Shown here: piece by piece, positions 1-8,800 of the stretch
Numbering within the stretch: position 1 is the first letter of the stretch
Layout of the letters: each line of letters begins with the position of its first letter
Source of the DNA: CAYMEK01 sp964389305
GTDB taxonomy: Bacteria; Spirochaetota; Spirochaetia; SZUA-6; DRHE01
NCBI GenBank assembly: GCA_964389305.1
Contig: CAYMEK010000030.1
Location: 1-49,055, forward strand
Length of the DNA: 49,055 nt
Direction of reading: 5' to 3'
Notes under the pieces: generated by a model
Databases searched by the model: none
What the model saw: the letters and a program-made list of their open reading frames with translations, nothing else
Told to the model about the DNA's origin: nothing
Translations under genes and position numbers: made by a program

Positions 1-938
1 GGCTTGATGATCTCGCGAATGGACCTGTCGGGATCGATATCATCTCGGGCGATCCAGCCGAGAAAGCGATTGTCTTCATCGGTCAGCATCGACCAGCTCA
101 TCCGATCTTTCTCCATTCGCTCTTTCACCCTGGCGGAATCTTCCCCGACCTTGACGGTCAGCGGGGGCTTCCTCATGACCTCCCGCACCCGGGTTAGCTG
201 CAGGCTCTTCAGGGTGCGATCCGCGCCCACGAAGTCCCGGACGAACTTGTCTTTGGGCTGCTGCAGCAGGGTGCCCGGGTCGGCGAACTGCACCAGCTCG
301 CCCTGTTTCATCAGCGCGATCCTGTCTCCCATCTTGATGGCTTCGTGGATATCGTGGGTCACGAACACGATGGTTTTCTTGATCTTCTCCTGGATCTTCA
401 GGAACTCCTCCTGCAGCTTGGTCCTGGTGATGGGGTCGATGGCCCCGAAAGGCTCGTCCATCAGCAGGATCGGGGGGTCCGCGCCCAAACAGCGGGCCAC
501 CCCGATGCGCTGCTGCTGCCCTCCGGACAGCTCGCTGGGATAGCGGTCGATGAAAGTGGCCGGATCCATGCCCACCAGGTTCAGCAGCTCCTCGGCCCGG
601 CTTCGCTGCCTGGCTTTGGGCCACTTCTTCAAGCGCGGGACCGTGGCGATATTCTCTTCCACGGTGAGATGGGGAAAAAGGCCGATATTCTGGATGGCGT
701 AGCCGATGTCCCGGCGTAGCTCGTTGGGGTTGACCTTCATGCTGTCCACGCCGTTCACGTATATCTGGCCCCGGCTCAATGGGATCAGCCGGTTGATCAT
801 CTTCAGGCTGGTGGTCTTGCCGCAGCCCGAAGGTCCCAGGAAGACGCAGAACTCTCCTTCATTGATCTCCAGGCTCAGGTTTTTTACCGCCTCGGTGCCA
901 TCGGCGTAGATCTTCCATACGTTTTCCAGCTTGATCAC
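1..938 (-). CDS. proV: Glycine betaine/proline-type ABC transporter ATP-binding protein (partial)
   Basis: Energises uptake of a quaternary amine or related compatible solute at the inner face of the membrane. The translation shows a Walker A GPSGCGKT at about residues 35-42, the signature LSGGQQQR at about 137-144 and Walker B LLMDEP at about 158-163. The early C-terminal part of a CBS region follows, and the gene runs off the window at position 1 after 312 codons. The chosen start is GTG at 938, which overlaps the TGA of the upstream permease gene (935-937) as GTGA, a sign of translational coupling. The Walker B spacing and the CBS tail match the ProV/OpuAA family rather than generic importers. 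The exact substrate (betaine, proline betaine, choline or carnitine) cannot be read from this subunit. Confidence 0.93.
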   Translation of the reverse strand, partial: MIKLENVWKIYADGTEAVKNLSLEINEGEFCVFLGPSGCGKTTSLKMINRLIPLSRGQIYVNGVDSMKVNPNELRRDIGYAIQNIGLFPHLTVEENIATVPRLKKWPKARQRSRAEELLNLVGMDPATFIDRYPSELSGGQQQRIGVARCLGADPPILLMDEPFGAIDPITRTKLQEEFLKIQEKIKKTIVFVTHDIHEAIKMGDRIALMKQGELVQFADPGTLLQQPKDKFVRDFVGADRTLKSLQLTRVREVMRKPPLTVKVGEDSARVKERMEKDRMSWSMLTDEDNRFLGWIARDDIDPDRSIREIIK

Positions 939-1612
939 TGCCTGCTCCTCTTTCGTACGCCTTTAGGAGTGCTCAGCCACTCCAGCCGGCCCATGATGAT
1001 GTCTACAATGACTGCCAGAAGCGACACGCAAATGGCTCCAATCAGGATCAGGTCGGTGCGATAGTTGGCGATGCCCCGAAAGATAGGCTGGCCCAGCCCG
1101 CCGGCGCCGATATAGGAGCCGATGGCGGCAATGCCGATGTTCATGACCACCGCCTGGCGCAGGCCCGCCATGATAACCGGCACGGCCAGGGGCAGCTTGA
1201 CCCGCAACAGGATCTGACGTTCGCTCATGCCCATTCCCCTTCCCGCCTCGATGACCGCGGGATCGACCTCCCGGATGGCCGTGTAGGTATTGCGTACGAT
1301 CGGCAGAAGGCCGTACAGGGTCAGGGCGATGACCACGGGCAGAAAACCGATCGAGGGCAGGCTCAGGGCGGCCAGGATGCCCATGAGGATTCCGTACAGG
1401 GCCAGGGAGGGGACGGTCATCATGATGCTGGCCAGGTAGAGCACCGTATCGGCCAGTCTCTCCCTGCCCTTTCCAGATATGAAGATGCCTACCAGCACCC
1501 CGATCACCACCGCGCTGGCGTTGGCCACCAGGATGATATATAGGTGCTGGAGGGTCCACTCGAGGATCTTGTCCGAGTGCTTGGCTACATAGGCCAACGC
1601 TTGTGCCCACAT
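935..1612 (-). CDS. proW: Glycine betaine/proline-type ABC transporter permease
   Basis: Integral membrane subunit of the quaternary-amine importer, 225 residues, with about five or six hydrophobic segments. The EAA-type cytoplasmic loop that docks on the ATPase is visible at about residues 122-141 (EAGRGMGMSERQILLRVKLP). The small size is typical of OpuBB/ProW-like single-domain permeases. The ATG at 1612 is preceded by an AGAGGAT ribosome binding site at good spacing. The stop overlaps the start of the ATPase gene. The binding-protein gene lies 121 bases upstream, separated by a stable hairpin, so the order is binding protein, permease, ATPase. Confidence 0.93.
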   Translation of the reverse strand: MWAQALAYVAKHSDKILEWTLQHLYIILVANASAVVIGVLVGIFISGKGRERLADTVLYLASIMMTVPSLALYGILMGILAALSLPSIGFLPVVIALTLYGLLPIVRNTYTAIREVDPAVIEAGRGMGMSERQILLRVKLPLAVPVIMAGLRQAVVMNIGIAAIGSYIGAGGLGQPIFRGIANYRTDLILIGAICVSLLAVIVDIIMGRLEWLSTPKGVRKRSRQ

Positions 1613-1676
1613 TCTGCGTATCCTCTGATTGGCTTAATTCACATTACCTGAAAGGTCTCAGGCTTCGAAGCGTTGC

Positions 1677-1704
1677 CGGGACCGGCCTTAGAGGACCGGT
1701 CCCG
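1677..1704 (-). promoter_or_regulatory. Stable intercistronic hairpin between proX and proW
   Basis: A perfect 9-base inverted repeat (CGGGACCGG at 1677-1685 and CCGGTCCCG at 1696-1704) closes a 10-base loop between the binding-protein and permease genes. No T-run follows on the minus strand. It therefore looks more like an mRNA-stabilising or partly attenuating hairpin than a full terminator. This would favour more binding protein than permease, as is common in importer operons (inference). Confidence 0.6.
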
Positions 1705-1733
1705 CTTCGCTTGCTTCATTTATCAACGCTCGG

Positions 1734-2741
1734 TCAATCGATTAAGCCCTTGCTCTTCAGCCACTGTTCGGCCGCTTCCTCGGGCTCCATCAGGTCGATA
1801 TCCACCTTGGCGTTGAGCAGGGTCATCTCGGCCCTTGCTCCGGCCGGATCATCCGGGAAGGCGACGACTATCTCGTTCAGCACGCCTTCCAATCCTGGAT
1901 TGGCGTCGAGAACCTCCTTGCGTAGGTAGGGGGCCAAGTCATAGGGGGGCCAGAAGTTCTTATCATCCTGGAGGACCACCCAGTCGTACTTGACCACTAC
2001 CGCATCGGTGCCGAAAACCATGGCCGCTACGCTGCGGCCCTCGGCCAAGTACTCGAAGGTCAGGCCCGGAAGCACCGTGGTCACGTAGTCGGGCTTGAAG
2101 GCGAATCCGTAGTGCACCTGCAGGCCCAGGATCCCGTCGGGACGGGAGTAGAACTCGAAGTCGCTGGCGAACTTCACCTCGCCGTCTTTCGAATTCACGT
2201 ACTCGGCGAAGTCGCTGAGGGTCTTGATATTGTTGCTCTCGGAGAACTCCTTGTTCACCGCAATGGCGTAGGTGTTGTTGCACCAGATCGGATCGAGCCA
2301 GATCAACCCTCTCTGGGCATCGTCCAGCTTGACCTGCTCGTACATCTGTTTGGGCGATTCGCCTTTGAACTCGTGACCGGTGTAGCTCAGCCACTGGGTG
2401 CCGGTATAGTCCATGCAGAGGTCCAGGCTGCCGTTTTCCATGGCTTCCCGCAGCACGGTGCTGGACATGCCGGTCTTGAGTTGTACATCGTAGCCTCGAT
2501 CTTCGAGGATAAGGTACATCAGGTTGCCAACGACGAACTGCTCGGTAAAGTTTTTCGTGCCGATGTTGATCGGCGGCTGGTAGGCGACACCCGTTCCGGG
2601 AGCCGTTTCTTCGGCCATCTCCTCCTGCATCTCTTCGGCAGCTCCCTGCATGGGTTCTGCGGGCTGCTCTTGCTTGCCCCCGGCGTAGAGAAACGCCGAC
2701 ACCGAGACCATTAGCAGCAGGATCAGTAGTCTCTTAAACAT
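1734..2741 (-). CDS. proX: Quaternary-amine ABC transporter substrate-binding protein
   Basis: Periplasmic binding protein of the OpuAC/ProX family, 335 residues. It has a signal peptide (hydrophobic residues 4-19 ending in LYAGG) with no lipobox cysteine, so it should be a soluble periplasmic protein or one held by other means. An acidic Glu/Gln-rich linker (about 21-52) precedes the folded domain. That domain starts with INIGTKNFTEQFVVGNL, a motif typical of the OsmF/OpuBC/OpuAC group. The ATG at 2741 has an excellent AGGAGGTAA ribosome binding site. First gene of the transporter operon, with a 490-base non-coding leader upstream. The acidic linker after 'AGGK' resembles spirochaetal binding proteins. 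Confidence 0.92.
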   Translation of the reverse strand: MFKRLLILLLMVSVSAFLYAGGKQEQPAEPMQGAAEEMQEEMAEETAPGTGVAYQPPINIGTKNFTEQFVVGNLMYLILEDRGYDVQLKTGMSSTVLREAMENGSLDLCMDYTGTQWLSYTGHEFKGESPKQMYEQVKLDDAQRGLIWLDPIWCNNTYAIAVNKEFSESNNIKTLSDFAEYVNSKDGEVKFASDFEFYSRPDGILGLQVHYGFAFKPDYVTTVLPGLTFEYLAEGRSVAAMVFGTDAVVVKYDWVVLQDDKNFWPPYDLAPYLRKEVLDANPGLEGVLNEIVVAFPDDPAGARAEMTLLNAKVDIDLMEPEEAAEQWLKSKGLID

Positions 2742-2795
2742 CTTTGGTTACCTCCTGTTGTTTTTTTTTGCTCCAGAACCGATACGTTTTTACCT

Positions 2796-2818
2796 TCACC
2801 ACATATTTAAACCTCCTT
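2796..2818 (-). promoter_or_regulatory. Strong SD followed by a Met-Trp-stop mini-ORF in the proX leader
   Basis: On the minus strand AAGGAGGT (2811-2818) lies 6 bases before ATG TGG TGA (2804 to 2796), about 55 bases upstream of the binding-protein start. The ribosome binding site is as good as that of the gene itself. It may be a minimal leader ORF that holds ribosomes, or a chance motif in an AT-rich leader. Confidence 0.35.
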
Positions 2819-2840
2819 ATGACACTCATAAATAAAAAAT

Positions 2841-2871
2841 ATTATATTTTAACGATATTTATCCTTGCCAA
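2841..2871 (-). promoter_or_regulatory. Probable promoter of the betaine transporter operon
   Basis: Minus-strand TTGGCA (2866-2871) and TATAAT (2841-2846) lie 19 bases apart in an AT-rich island upstream of proX. The -10 is perfect but the spacing is longer than ideal. The position, about 95 bases before the start codon, fits. Confidence 0.45.
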
Positions 2872-3151
2872 TAAAAAGCTTGCGCAGCCCAGCCCGCCTG
2901 TACCGTCGGTGGTCGAATTTCCGCCTGCCGAGATAGGGGATAGATGACTGCGTTGCACGGTTTGCTTCCCTGCTTCCATGACGACAATCGCAGAATGCAC
3001 ACAACAGCGGCGTTTTAGGTTGCAGGACCGTTTGGACTGTCTCGCGTAAATGACTAGAAGGCCCCGAATAGAGGAAGGGCGCCCTGTGTTTGCGCCCTCG
3101 AGTCGCCACCGTTAATGCACACGTTCAGGTGCCAACGACTCTTGTATACAT

Positions 3152-3180
3152 AGTCTAGATACTTTTCCCCGGAAAGTCAA
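3152..3180 (-). promoter_or_regulatory. Possible distal promoter with adjacent TGTATACA palindrome
   Basis: Minus-strand TTGACT (3175-3180) and TAGACT (3152-3157) are 17 bases apart. Immediately downstream is TGTATACA (3143-3150), an 8-base palindrome of the kind bound by some GntR-family repressors. If active it would give the proX transcript a leader of about 400 bases. The -10 match is moderate. Confidence 0.35.
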
Positions 3181-3234
3181 GCGACCGGCTCCTGCCATTG
3201 CCGGCCTGTTGGCCCCAAGAATACGGGAAAACGA

Positions 3235-4374
3235 TCAATCCGGGACCGTGAAACTGCGCTCGAACAACCTGGTGATGTCGGCCCGATCCGCTGCGGCCGG
3301 ATTGGTCCGGGCGTTCACATTTTCCCCGGCCTTTATAGCCATCTGCTCCAGGTCTCCCCTGGCAATGCACACCGACCGTCGATCGATATCGAAGCGGCTG
3401 TACAGCCTGCTCAGCCAGCGTTGGAAGCCCCGCCGGCCGGGACAAACCCCCTGCAGGGATTGCATCTTCCTCCGGCAGGCCGACCCGTTGAAGGCCAGCA
3501 CCTCGGGCAGGAGCAGGGCGTTCGCCAATCCGTGGGGAGTATCGTAGTAGCCGCTTACCTGGTGGGACATGGCGTGGATCAGCCCCAGGCCGGCGTTCTC
3601 CATCGACATGCCGGCCAGCAGACTGGCCAGGGACATGTTGGAGCGCGCCTGGAGGTTGCCCCCGTCGACCACCGCCGGCTCGAGAGACTGCACAATCAGC
3701 GAAACCGCGCCAAGGCTGAGTAGGTCCGACAGCCAGTTGCTGGAGACGGAGAGATAGGACTCCAGGGCATGGGTCAGGGCGTCGATTCCCGTATACAACG
3801 TCTCCCGGGCGGGGAGAGTCAGGCACAGCTCGGGATCCACCAGGGCCGCGTACGGCGACATGGCCGGGTCGCCGAAGGATAGCTTTTGCCTGGCCGTCCT
3901 GTCGGTGATGACAGACCAGTAGTTTACGTCACTGCCGGAACCTGCTGTGGTAGGTACCATGACCACGGGCAGAGAGCGCCTCTTTCGCTCCCTGGAAAGA
4001 AGCTCCTTCAGGCTCTCCACCCGATTGCTGTAGCAGACTCCCGCCGCCTTGGCGGTGTCTAGACTGCTTCCTCCCCCAACGGCAATCAGCACATCCGGTT
4101 CCTGTTCCCGCAGGAAACGAAGGCAGTCGGCCACGGACTCCAGGTCCGGATTCTCCCGCACCCCCTCGTAGATCGCCACCTCGACACCTACCCGCCGCAA
4201 AGCAGCCGCCGGCTGGGCAAGCACCCCCGAACGTCTACGTCCCCGGGTCACGATGAAGGCGGCCTTTCTGAACTCCTCCGACTCCAGCATTCGGGACAGC
4301 AGGGAGAACACCCCGGGCCCGAACTCAACCCTGGCGGGCAGGATGAAATTGAACAACGCCGAGCTCGGCTCCAT
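3235..4374 (-). CDS. Iron-containing alcohol dehydrogenase
   Basis: NAD(P)-dependent group III alcohol dehydrogenase of 379 residues. The nucleotide-binding GGGS is at about 100-103. The metal ligands of the family are all visible: D198 and H202 in GIDALTHALESYLS, H267 in GLIHAMSHQ, and H281 in DTPHGLANALLLP. I prefer the ATG at 4374 because the protein then begins a few residues before the conserved LPARVEFGPG strand. A GTG at 4422 overlapping the methyltransferase stop as GTGA would add 16 atypical residues. It follows the MttB-like methyltransferase closely in the same direction, so the two may be co-transcribed. The substrate (an alcohol or aldehyde released during amine or polyol breakdown) is not determinable. 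Confidence 0.9.
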   Translation of the reverse strand: MEPSSALFNFILPARVEFGPGVFSLLSRMLESEEFRKAAFIVTRGRRRSGVLAQPAAALRRVGVEVAIYEGVRENPDLESVADCLRFLREQEPDVLIAVGGGSSLDTAKAAGVCYSNRVESLKELLSRERKRRSLPVVMVPTTAGSGSDVNYWSVITDRTARQKLSFGDPAMSPYAALVDPELCLTLPARETLYTGIDALTHALESYLSVSSNWLSDLLSLGAVSLIVQSLEPAVVDGGNLQARSNMSLASLLAGMSMENAGLGLIHAMSHQVSGYYDTPHGLANALLLPEVLAFNGSACRRKMQSLQGVCPGRRGFQRWLSRLYSRFDIDRRSVCIARGDLEQMAIKAGENVNARTNPAAADRADITRLFERSFTVPD

Positions 4375-4418
4375 ATCTCTACCGCCGACGCGATGATGAC
4401 AGGCCGCTGTATTGCGGC

Positions 4419-5888
4419 TCACCGGGATGCCGGCGACCGGCGAACGGCCCTAAAGGTCTCCAAGACCCGCTTCCTGGTTTCAGCGGGCAAGAGCGGCTCG
4501 GGCTCCCGGGCGCGCATCTCGGCCACAAACTCGCGGGCTCGGATCAGGGCGTCCCGACCCTGGTAGCTTCCGTCTCTTTTTTCCCGGTTGGAAAGAGAAG
4601 GCTCGTAGAATTCCCCGCGCATGTGGCGCACCGTGTGCTTCTCGTCCAGAAAGTGTTTTCCGGGACCCTTTTCAATAATCAGATCCGCCGCCAGGGTATC
4701 GGCGTTGACCTCGATACCTTTCAACACCCGGCGGCACATGCCGAGGATCTCGTTGTCCATCACCATCTTCTCGTAGGAAACGGTGAGGTCCGCCTCCATC
4801 AGTCCGGCGATGTCATGGATATAGTTGGCGCCGCTCATGGAGACCAGCAGGCTGCTCATGGCGCTCTCGTAAGCCGCCTGGATGTCCACGCTCTTGGCGT
4901 CGGTGGTGCCGCCGGTCGAGTAGAGGGGTAGCCGCAGATGCTGAGCCACTTGGGCGACCGCGGCGTTGATCATCGCTCTCTCGATCGCTCCTCCCACATG
5001 GTCCATTGTGCGCAGATTGGTAATCGAGCCTACGCTCCCGCAGATGGCCGGAGCTCCCTTACGCACGCACTGCACCAGGGCCACCCCGGCGAGGGTCTCC
5101 GCCACGTGGGTTAGTACGTTGCCCGCCAGGGTGATCGGGGAGGTGGTGCCGCAGATCGGCTCGGTGGGCACGACCACCGGCAATCCCCTGGCCGCCAGGT
5201 AGCAGGTCATCTCCCCGTACAGGTCGTCTATCTTGAAGGGGCTGATAATCAAGGTGATGAAGGAGGCGAAAGGCTGCTCCCGCAGGGCCTGCGCCGAGCC
5301 GGCGATCATCTCCGCCATCTTCACGACCTGGCGGCAGCCCTCCAGGGAGTACAATCCCCCCATCACGTGCTTGGTCGTGTTGTCGAAGGCATGGAAGAAG
5401 CGGTTTACGTCTATCTCGTCACGCGACTCGATTTCATTGGGGAACACGTTGATCGTAAACACATGGATATGCTCGAGGGCCTGGGTCAGGCGGGCGCAGA
5501 GTATGACATCTTCCACCGTAGAAGGCCTCCGCCGGCCCGAATCCGGGTCCAGCACGTAGATGGCGGTGCCTCCGGTTCCGAAATGTACCCTGTCCTTCTC
5601 CAGCACCGCCTGGCAGCGGCCGTCCCTGGAGGACAGGGTTATGCTGGAAGGATTCGAAGCTACCGCATCCTCCACCAGGCTCCGGGGCAGCCTCACCCTG
5701 GGCTCCGATCGATCCAGGACGGCCCCCGCCTGTTCGAACGCCGACCTGGCCGCTTTGGAATAGACGAGCAGGCCCGAGTTGTCCAGAACACGCAGGGCCT
5801 CTTCGACGATCTTTCGTATATCCGCTTCACTCAAAGGTCTGTACAGGGAAGCCGTGATACCGGGCTGCTTTTCAGTTGTATCCATCAT
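4419..5888 (-). CDS. MttB-superfamily methylamine/betaine:corrinoid methyltransferase
   Basis: A 489-residue member of the trimethylamine methyltransferase (MttB) family. The family transfers a methyl group from a quaternary or tertiary amine to a corrinoid protein. The frame is open throughout with no in-frame TAG, so it is the non-pyrrolysine type. Characterised relatives of that type (MtgB, MtpB, MtcB) use glycine betaine, proline betaine or carnitine. The nearby ProVWX-like importer supports such a substrate (inference). Start ATG at 5888 with an AGGAGGAAGGAG ribosome binding site, overlapping the TGA of the giant GlmS-like gene as ATGA. No corrinoid protein or MtgA-type second methyltransferase is in the window, so the partner must be encoded elsewhere or the protein has another role. 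Confidence 0.88.
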   Translation of the reverse strand: MMDTTEKQPGITASLYRPLSEADIRKIVEEALRVLDNSGLLVYSKAARSAFEQAGAVLDRSEPRVRLPRSLVEDAVASNPSSITLSSRDGRCQAVLEKDRVHFGTGGTAIYVLDPDSGRRRPSTVEDVILCARLTQALEHIHVFTINVFPNEIESRDEIDVNRFFHAFDNTTKHVMGGLYSLEGCRQVVKMAEMIAGSAQALREQPFASFITLIISPFKIDDLYGEMTCYLAARGLPVVVPTEPICGTTSPITLAGNVLTHVAETLAGVALVQCVRKGAPAICGSVGSITNLRTMDHVGGAIERAMINAAVAQVAQHLRLPLYSTGGTTDAKSVDIQAAYESAMSSLLVSMSGANYIHDIAGLMEADLTVSYEKMVMDNEILGMCRRVLKGIEVNADTLAADLIIEKGPGKHFLDEKHTVRHMRGEFYEPSLSNREKRDGSYQGRDALIRAREFVAEMRAREPEPLLPAETRKRVLETFRAVRRSPASR

Positions 5889-8800
5889 CTCCTTCCTCCT
5901 CGTAACTGTTTCTTTATTGCTTTCACCAGCTCCCGCCAGCACCTGCGCTCATCTTCCCCTTCACAGGCTGACAGACCGGACCACGCCGAGAGCAGGGCCT
6001 CCCGGATTCGCTCCAGTCCCTGTTCGCTTCTCTCCACGCCGCCGGCTTCCATCAGCTCGTCAAGGCGATGGGCCGTGATGCGGGCCAGCTCCGCGCTGGT
6101 CCGGTACAGCAGCCAGGAACGAGGCAGTATCGCCACCAGCCAGTCGTTCCAGATCACCCCGGAATTCCGCATGAGATCGTTGAAGTTGTTCACCAGCGTA
6201 AGATAGCCCCGGCTCTGCTGTTTCAACGCCAGCAGTCCCTTCTGCATGGCCTCCACGGTACGGGGCAGCTGCTCTTCCAGGGGTTGGCTGTAGTCCCAGC
6301 CCCGGTAGCGAACGTACAGGCGGTACAGCCGGCCCTCCTCCTCGGGCGGCCGCAACAAGGGCAGCTCGATCACGGGAAGAGCGGCTTCGCTCTCGCTGAT
6401 CTCGATCATCCCCGAAGCCAATGCCTCCCAGGAGGCTCCGGCGGCCTCCCGCCAGCCGGGCCGGCCGGAGCTGCCGTTTGCCCCGCTCGCCGGAGGAGAA
6501 GGACCCGCAGATGGAGGGCCGTCCGCTGCCATCATGAAGAAGGGCACGCCCTGCGGCTGCAAATAGCGGAAATGCTCGAACAGCTCCTCCCTATCCTGCC
6601 CGGAGAAGCCGGCGGCGACCTCGCTCAGCTCGCGCTCGGTGGAAATTCGCCGGATGCGAAACCGTTCGCTGCCCTCCACGGCGGTTACCAGGGGCGCCAG
6701 CCTGTCCAGAGCCGCCAGGTGGCGGTGCTCCAGACTGCGCAGCCTTACCCCTTCGCCTGCCAGAGCCTGCCCGAGCAGGGGGAAGCGGCTGCGCAGCAGC
6801 ATCTGCTGCTCTTCATCTTCCGTATACACCGGCGGCCTCTCGGATCCTCCCCTGGTTTGGAGGCAGCTCGCCGCGCAAGCAGTCGCCAGCACGATATGCA
6901 CCAGCGGGAGATGAAGGTCGGGTATCGGGACATCTGCCTGCAGGCCTGGGAGTGCCGGAAGCAGCAGACCCCGGCCGAATGATACATCCCGGGAGATGTC
7001 TCTCTCCGCAGCGGCGGGAACGCATTGCTGCGAAACCCGCAGCAGGCTGGCGTACCTGCTGGCCAGCACCTCCAGCTCATCCAGGGACTGCTCGTGGTAG
7101 CGCGACCAGGAGCAGTCCAGAACCACCAGCGTATCCCGGGCCTGATCGTAGCCGGGGTTCCTTACCGGCAGGTACCAGGACCCGCCGGCATAAAAGGGCT
7201 GCGCTGTCCCGATATCCGCCGTGCCGCCTCCGGCGGTCGCTAGGGACTCCAAACCAACGGTCCGGTTGAGACGGGACTCCCACTCCTCTACCTGCTGCCT
7301 GCCGTAGACCTCGACCATCTCCTCTCGGCTGCCGAGCGGCACGAATTTCTCTTCAACCCTGGAATCCACGGCCGCGATGGGTCCATGGGCGCTGTCCCCG
7401 TACAGGTGGTGCTGCAGATACAGGGCTCCGCTGGCGTCGAAGATACGCTCCCAGAGGATTCCTGCTCCCGAGGGCGGCCCGATGAAAAAGGCCGAACGAT
7501 ATCCGGGATTGTTCTCCCAAAAGCGCTCTACCGATTGTCTCAGCTGCCCGTCGGCCAGGACGGCGGCCACCGTTTTTTCCGCACAGGCGGTCAACCTTCT
7601 CAGCACCCCCGACTTGGCCGCCGAGACCGCTTCCCAGGCCTGGGTGAGCAGGACAATCAGCCCCGTGTACAGGCTCGCATAGGCGGCGATAGGAGGCATC
7701 TCGGTAAAGGCGAAGCATCCCAGCGAGGCCCCGAACGCCTGCGCTTCCCGTAGGGGAAGCTCCGGGCCCAGCCAGCAGGCGGCGCGGTCCCTCAAGGCTC
7801 GGAGGGCTCCCTCGAGCCTGCCCGAGTCCGGCGCCTCGGTGGCGAGCACGAGCAGAGGCAGCTGTGCTTCCTCCGCCTGCAGTTCCTCCACGTCTGTAAT
7901 CAGCTTTGATTCGACTCGCAGCATCCGCATCCACACGGCGGCCGCATCCAGGGCCGCCGCCCCGGCCAGGTCGTCCAAACAGAGAAACAGGACCTCTCCC
8001 CCCTCCCCCAGCTCGTCGAAGAGAGCCGTAACCAGCCCCTTCACCTCACCTTGCTGTCGGGGAAACAGCTCGGCGAGCGGCCGTGTCGCGGAGAGCATCC
8101 GGGCCAGCCGGCGAATGCTCCCGTACAGCTCCCGCTCCCAGGAAAGAGCGCCCGAACCCTCCCAGGCGCTGCGCTCCGTGTAATCGGGAGGAGGAAGACC
8201 CTCTATCTGATCCAGCTCGCGCTTCAAACGGCCTAACTCCTCCGCCGGAGAGGCGGGAGAACCCTGACGGCTGCGGGCTGTGGTAACAGATTTGACCCGA
8301 TTTCGCGGAAAACCGGCGACTCCCTGTGCCCGTGCCTCGACCAGGTGAAGCGTAAACCGGTAGTAGAAGATCAGATCCAGGAAAGGCCTGAAGGCTTCGT
8401 CGACTCGGGGAAGATAGAACACCCGGCCCTGGCTCAGGAATTCCACCTGCTCTGCCGGCGGCTGTTCGCAGCTCAGCACCTGGAAACGGACACCGGCCAG
8501 AAAAAGACGCTTCATCAGCTCTACCGCCTCGAGCAGGCGTCCGCCGCCGGTCGCATTGACTAAAACCAGGCTGTTTTCCGGATCGTCCCTCAGGACCCCC
8601 GGAAGGGCGCAGCGGAAATCCAGGGCCCTGCTCACCAGGCCCCGGCCGTTTTCCTCGATTTTCCAGGCGATCTCTCTGCCCGTACCCTTGGTCAACAGAT
8701 CGTCGAACACGAAAACCATAGAACAGCCGGCGGCGGCTTCGGCCCAGCTCCTGGCGATGCGTTCCTGCTCGGGATCGTCCAGCAGCCGGCGCAGTGAATC

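Larger units (their letters stand above)
2742..3234. other. 490-base intergenic region upstream of the transporter operon
   Basis: No convincing gene is seen here. An open frame on the minus strand at 2849-3109 has atypical Arg/His-rich composition and no recognisable domain. The stretch 2815-2890 is strikingly AT-rich for this genome and holds a likely promoter for the transporter. A second promoter-like pair lies at 3152-3180, next to the palindrome TGTATACA (3143-3150). A 7-base-stem hairpin lies at 3076-3098. A very strong Shine-Dalgarno followed by a two-codon frame sits at 2796-2818. I could not match the region to any riboswitch class known to me. Confidence 0.6.

Noticed and set aside
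2849..3109. 86-codon open frame on the minus strand in the proX leader
   Set aside because: No ribosome binding site or recognisable domain. It runs into an AT-rich promoter region, so more likely non-coding leader.
2742..3180. Known riboswitch in the proX leader
   Set aside because: I could not match a conserved core of any riboswitch known to me. Only general hairpins are visible, so it is left as unexplained.
4419..5888. Possible pyrrolysine-containing methyltransferase
   Set aside because: No in-frame TAG occurs in the 489 codons, so it is the non-pyrrolysine type.
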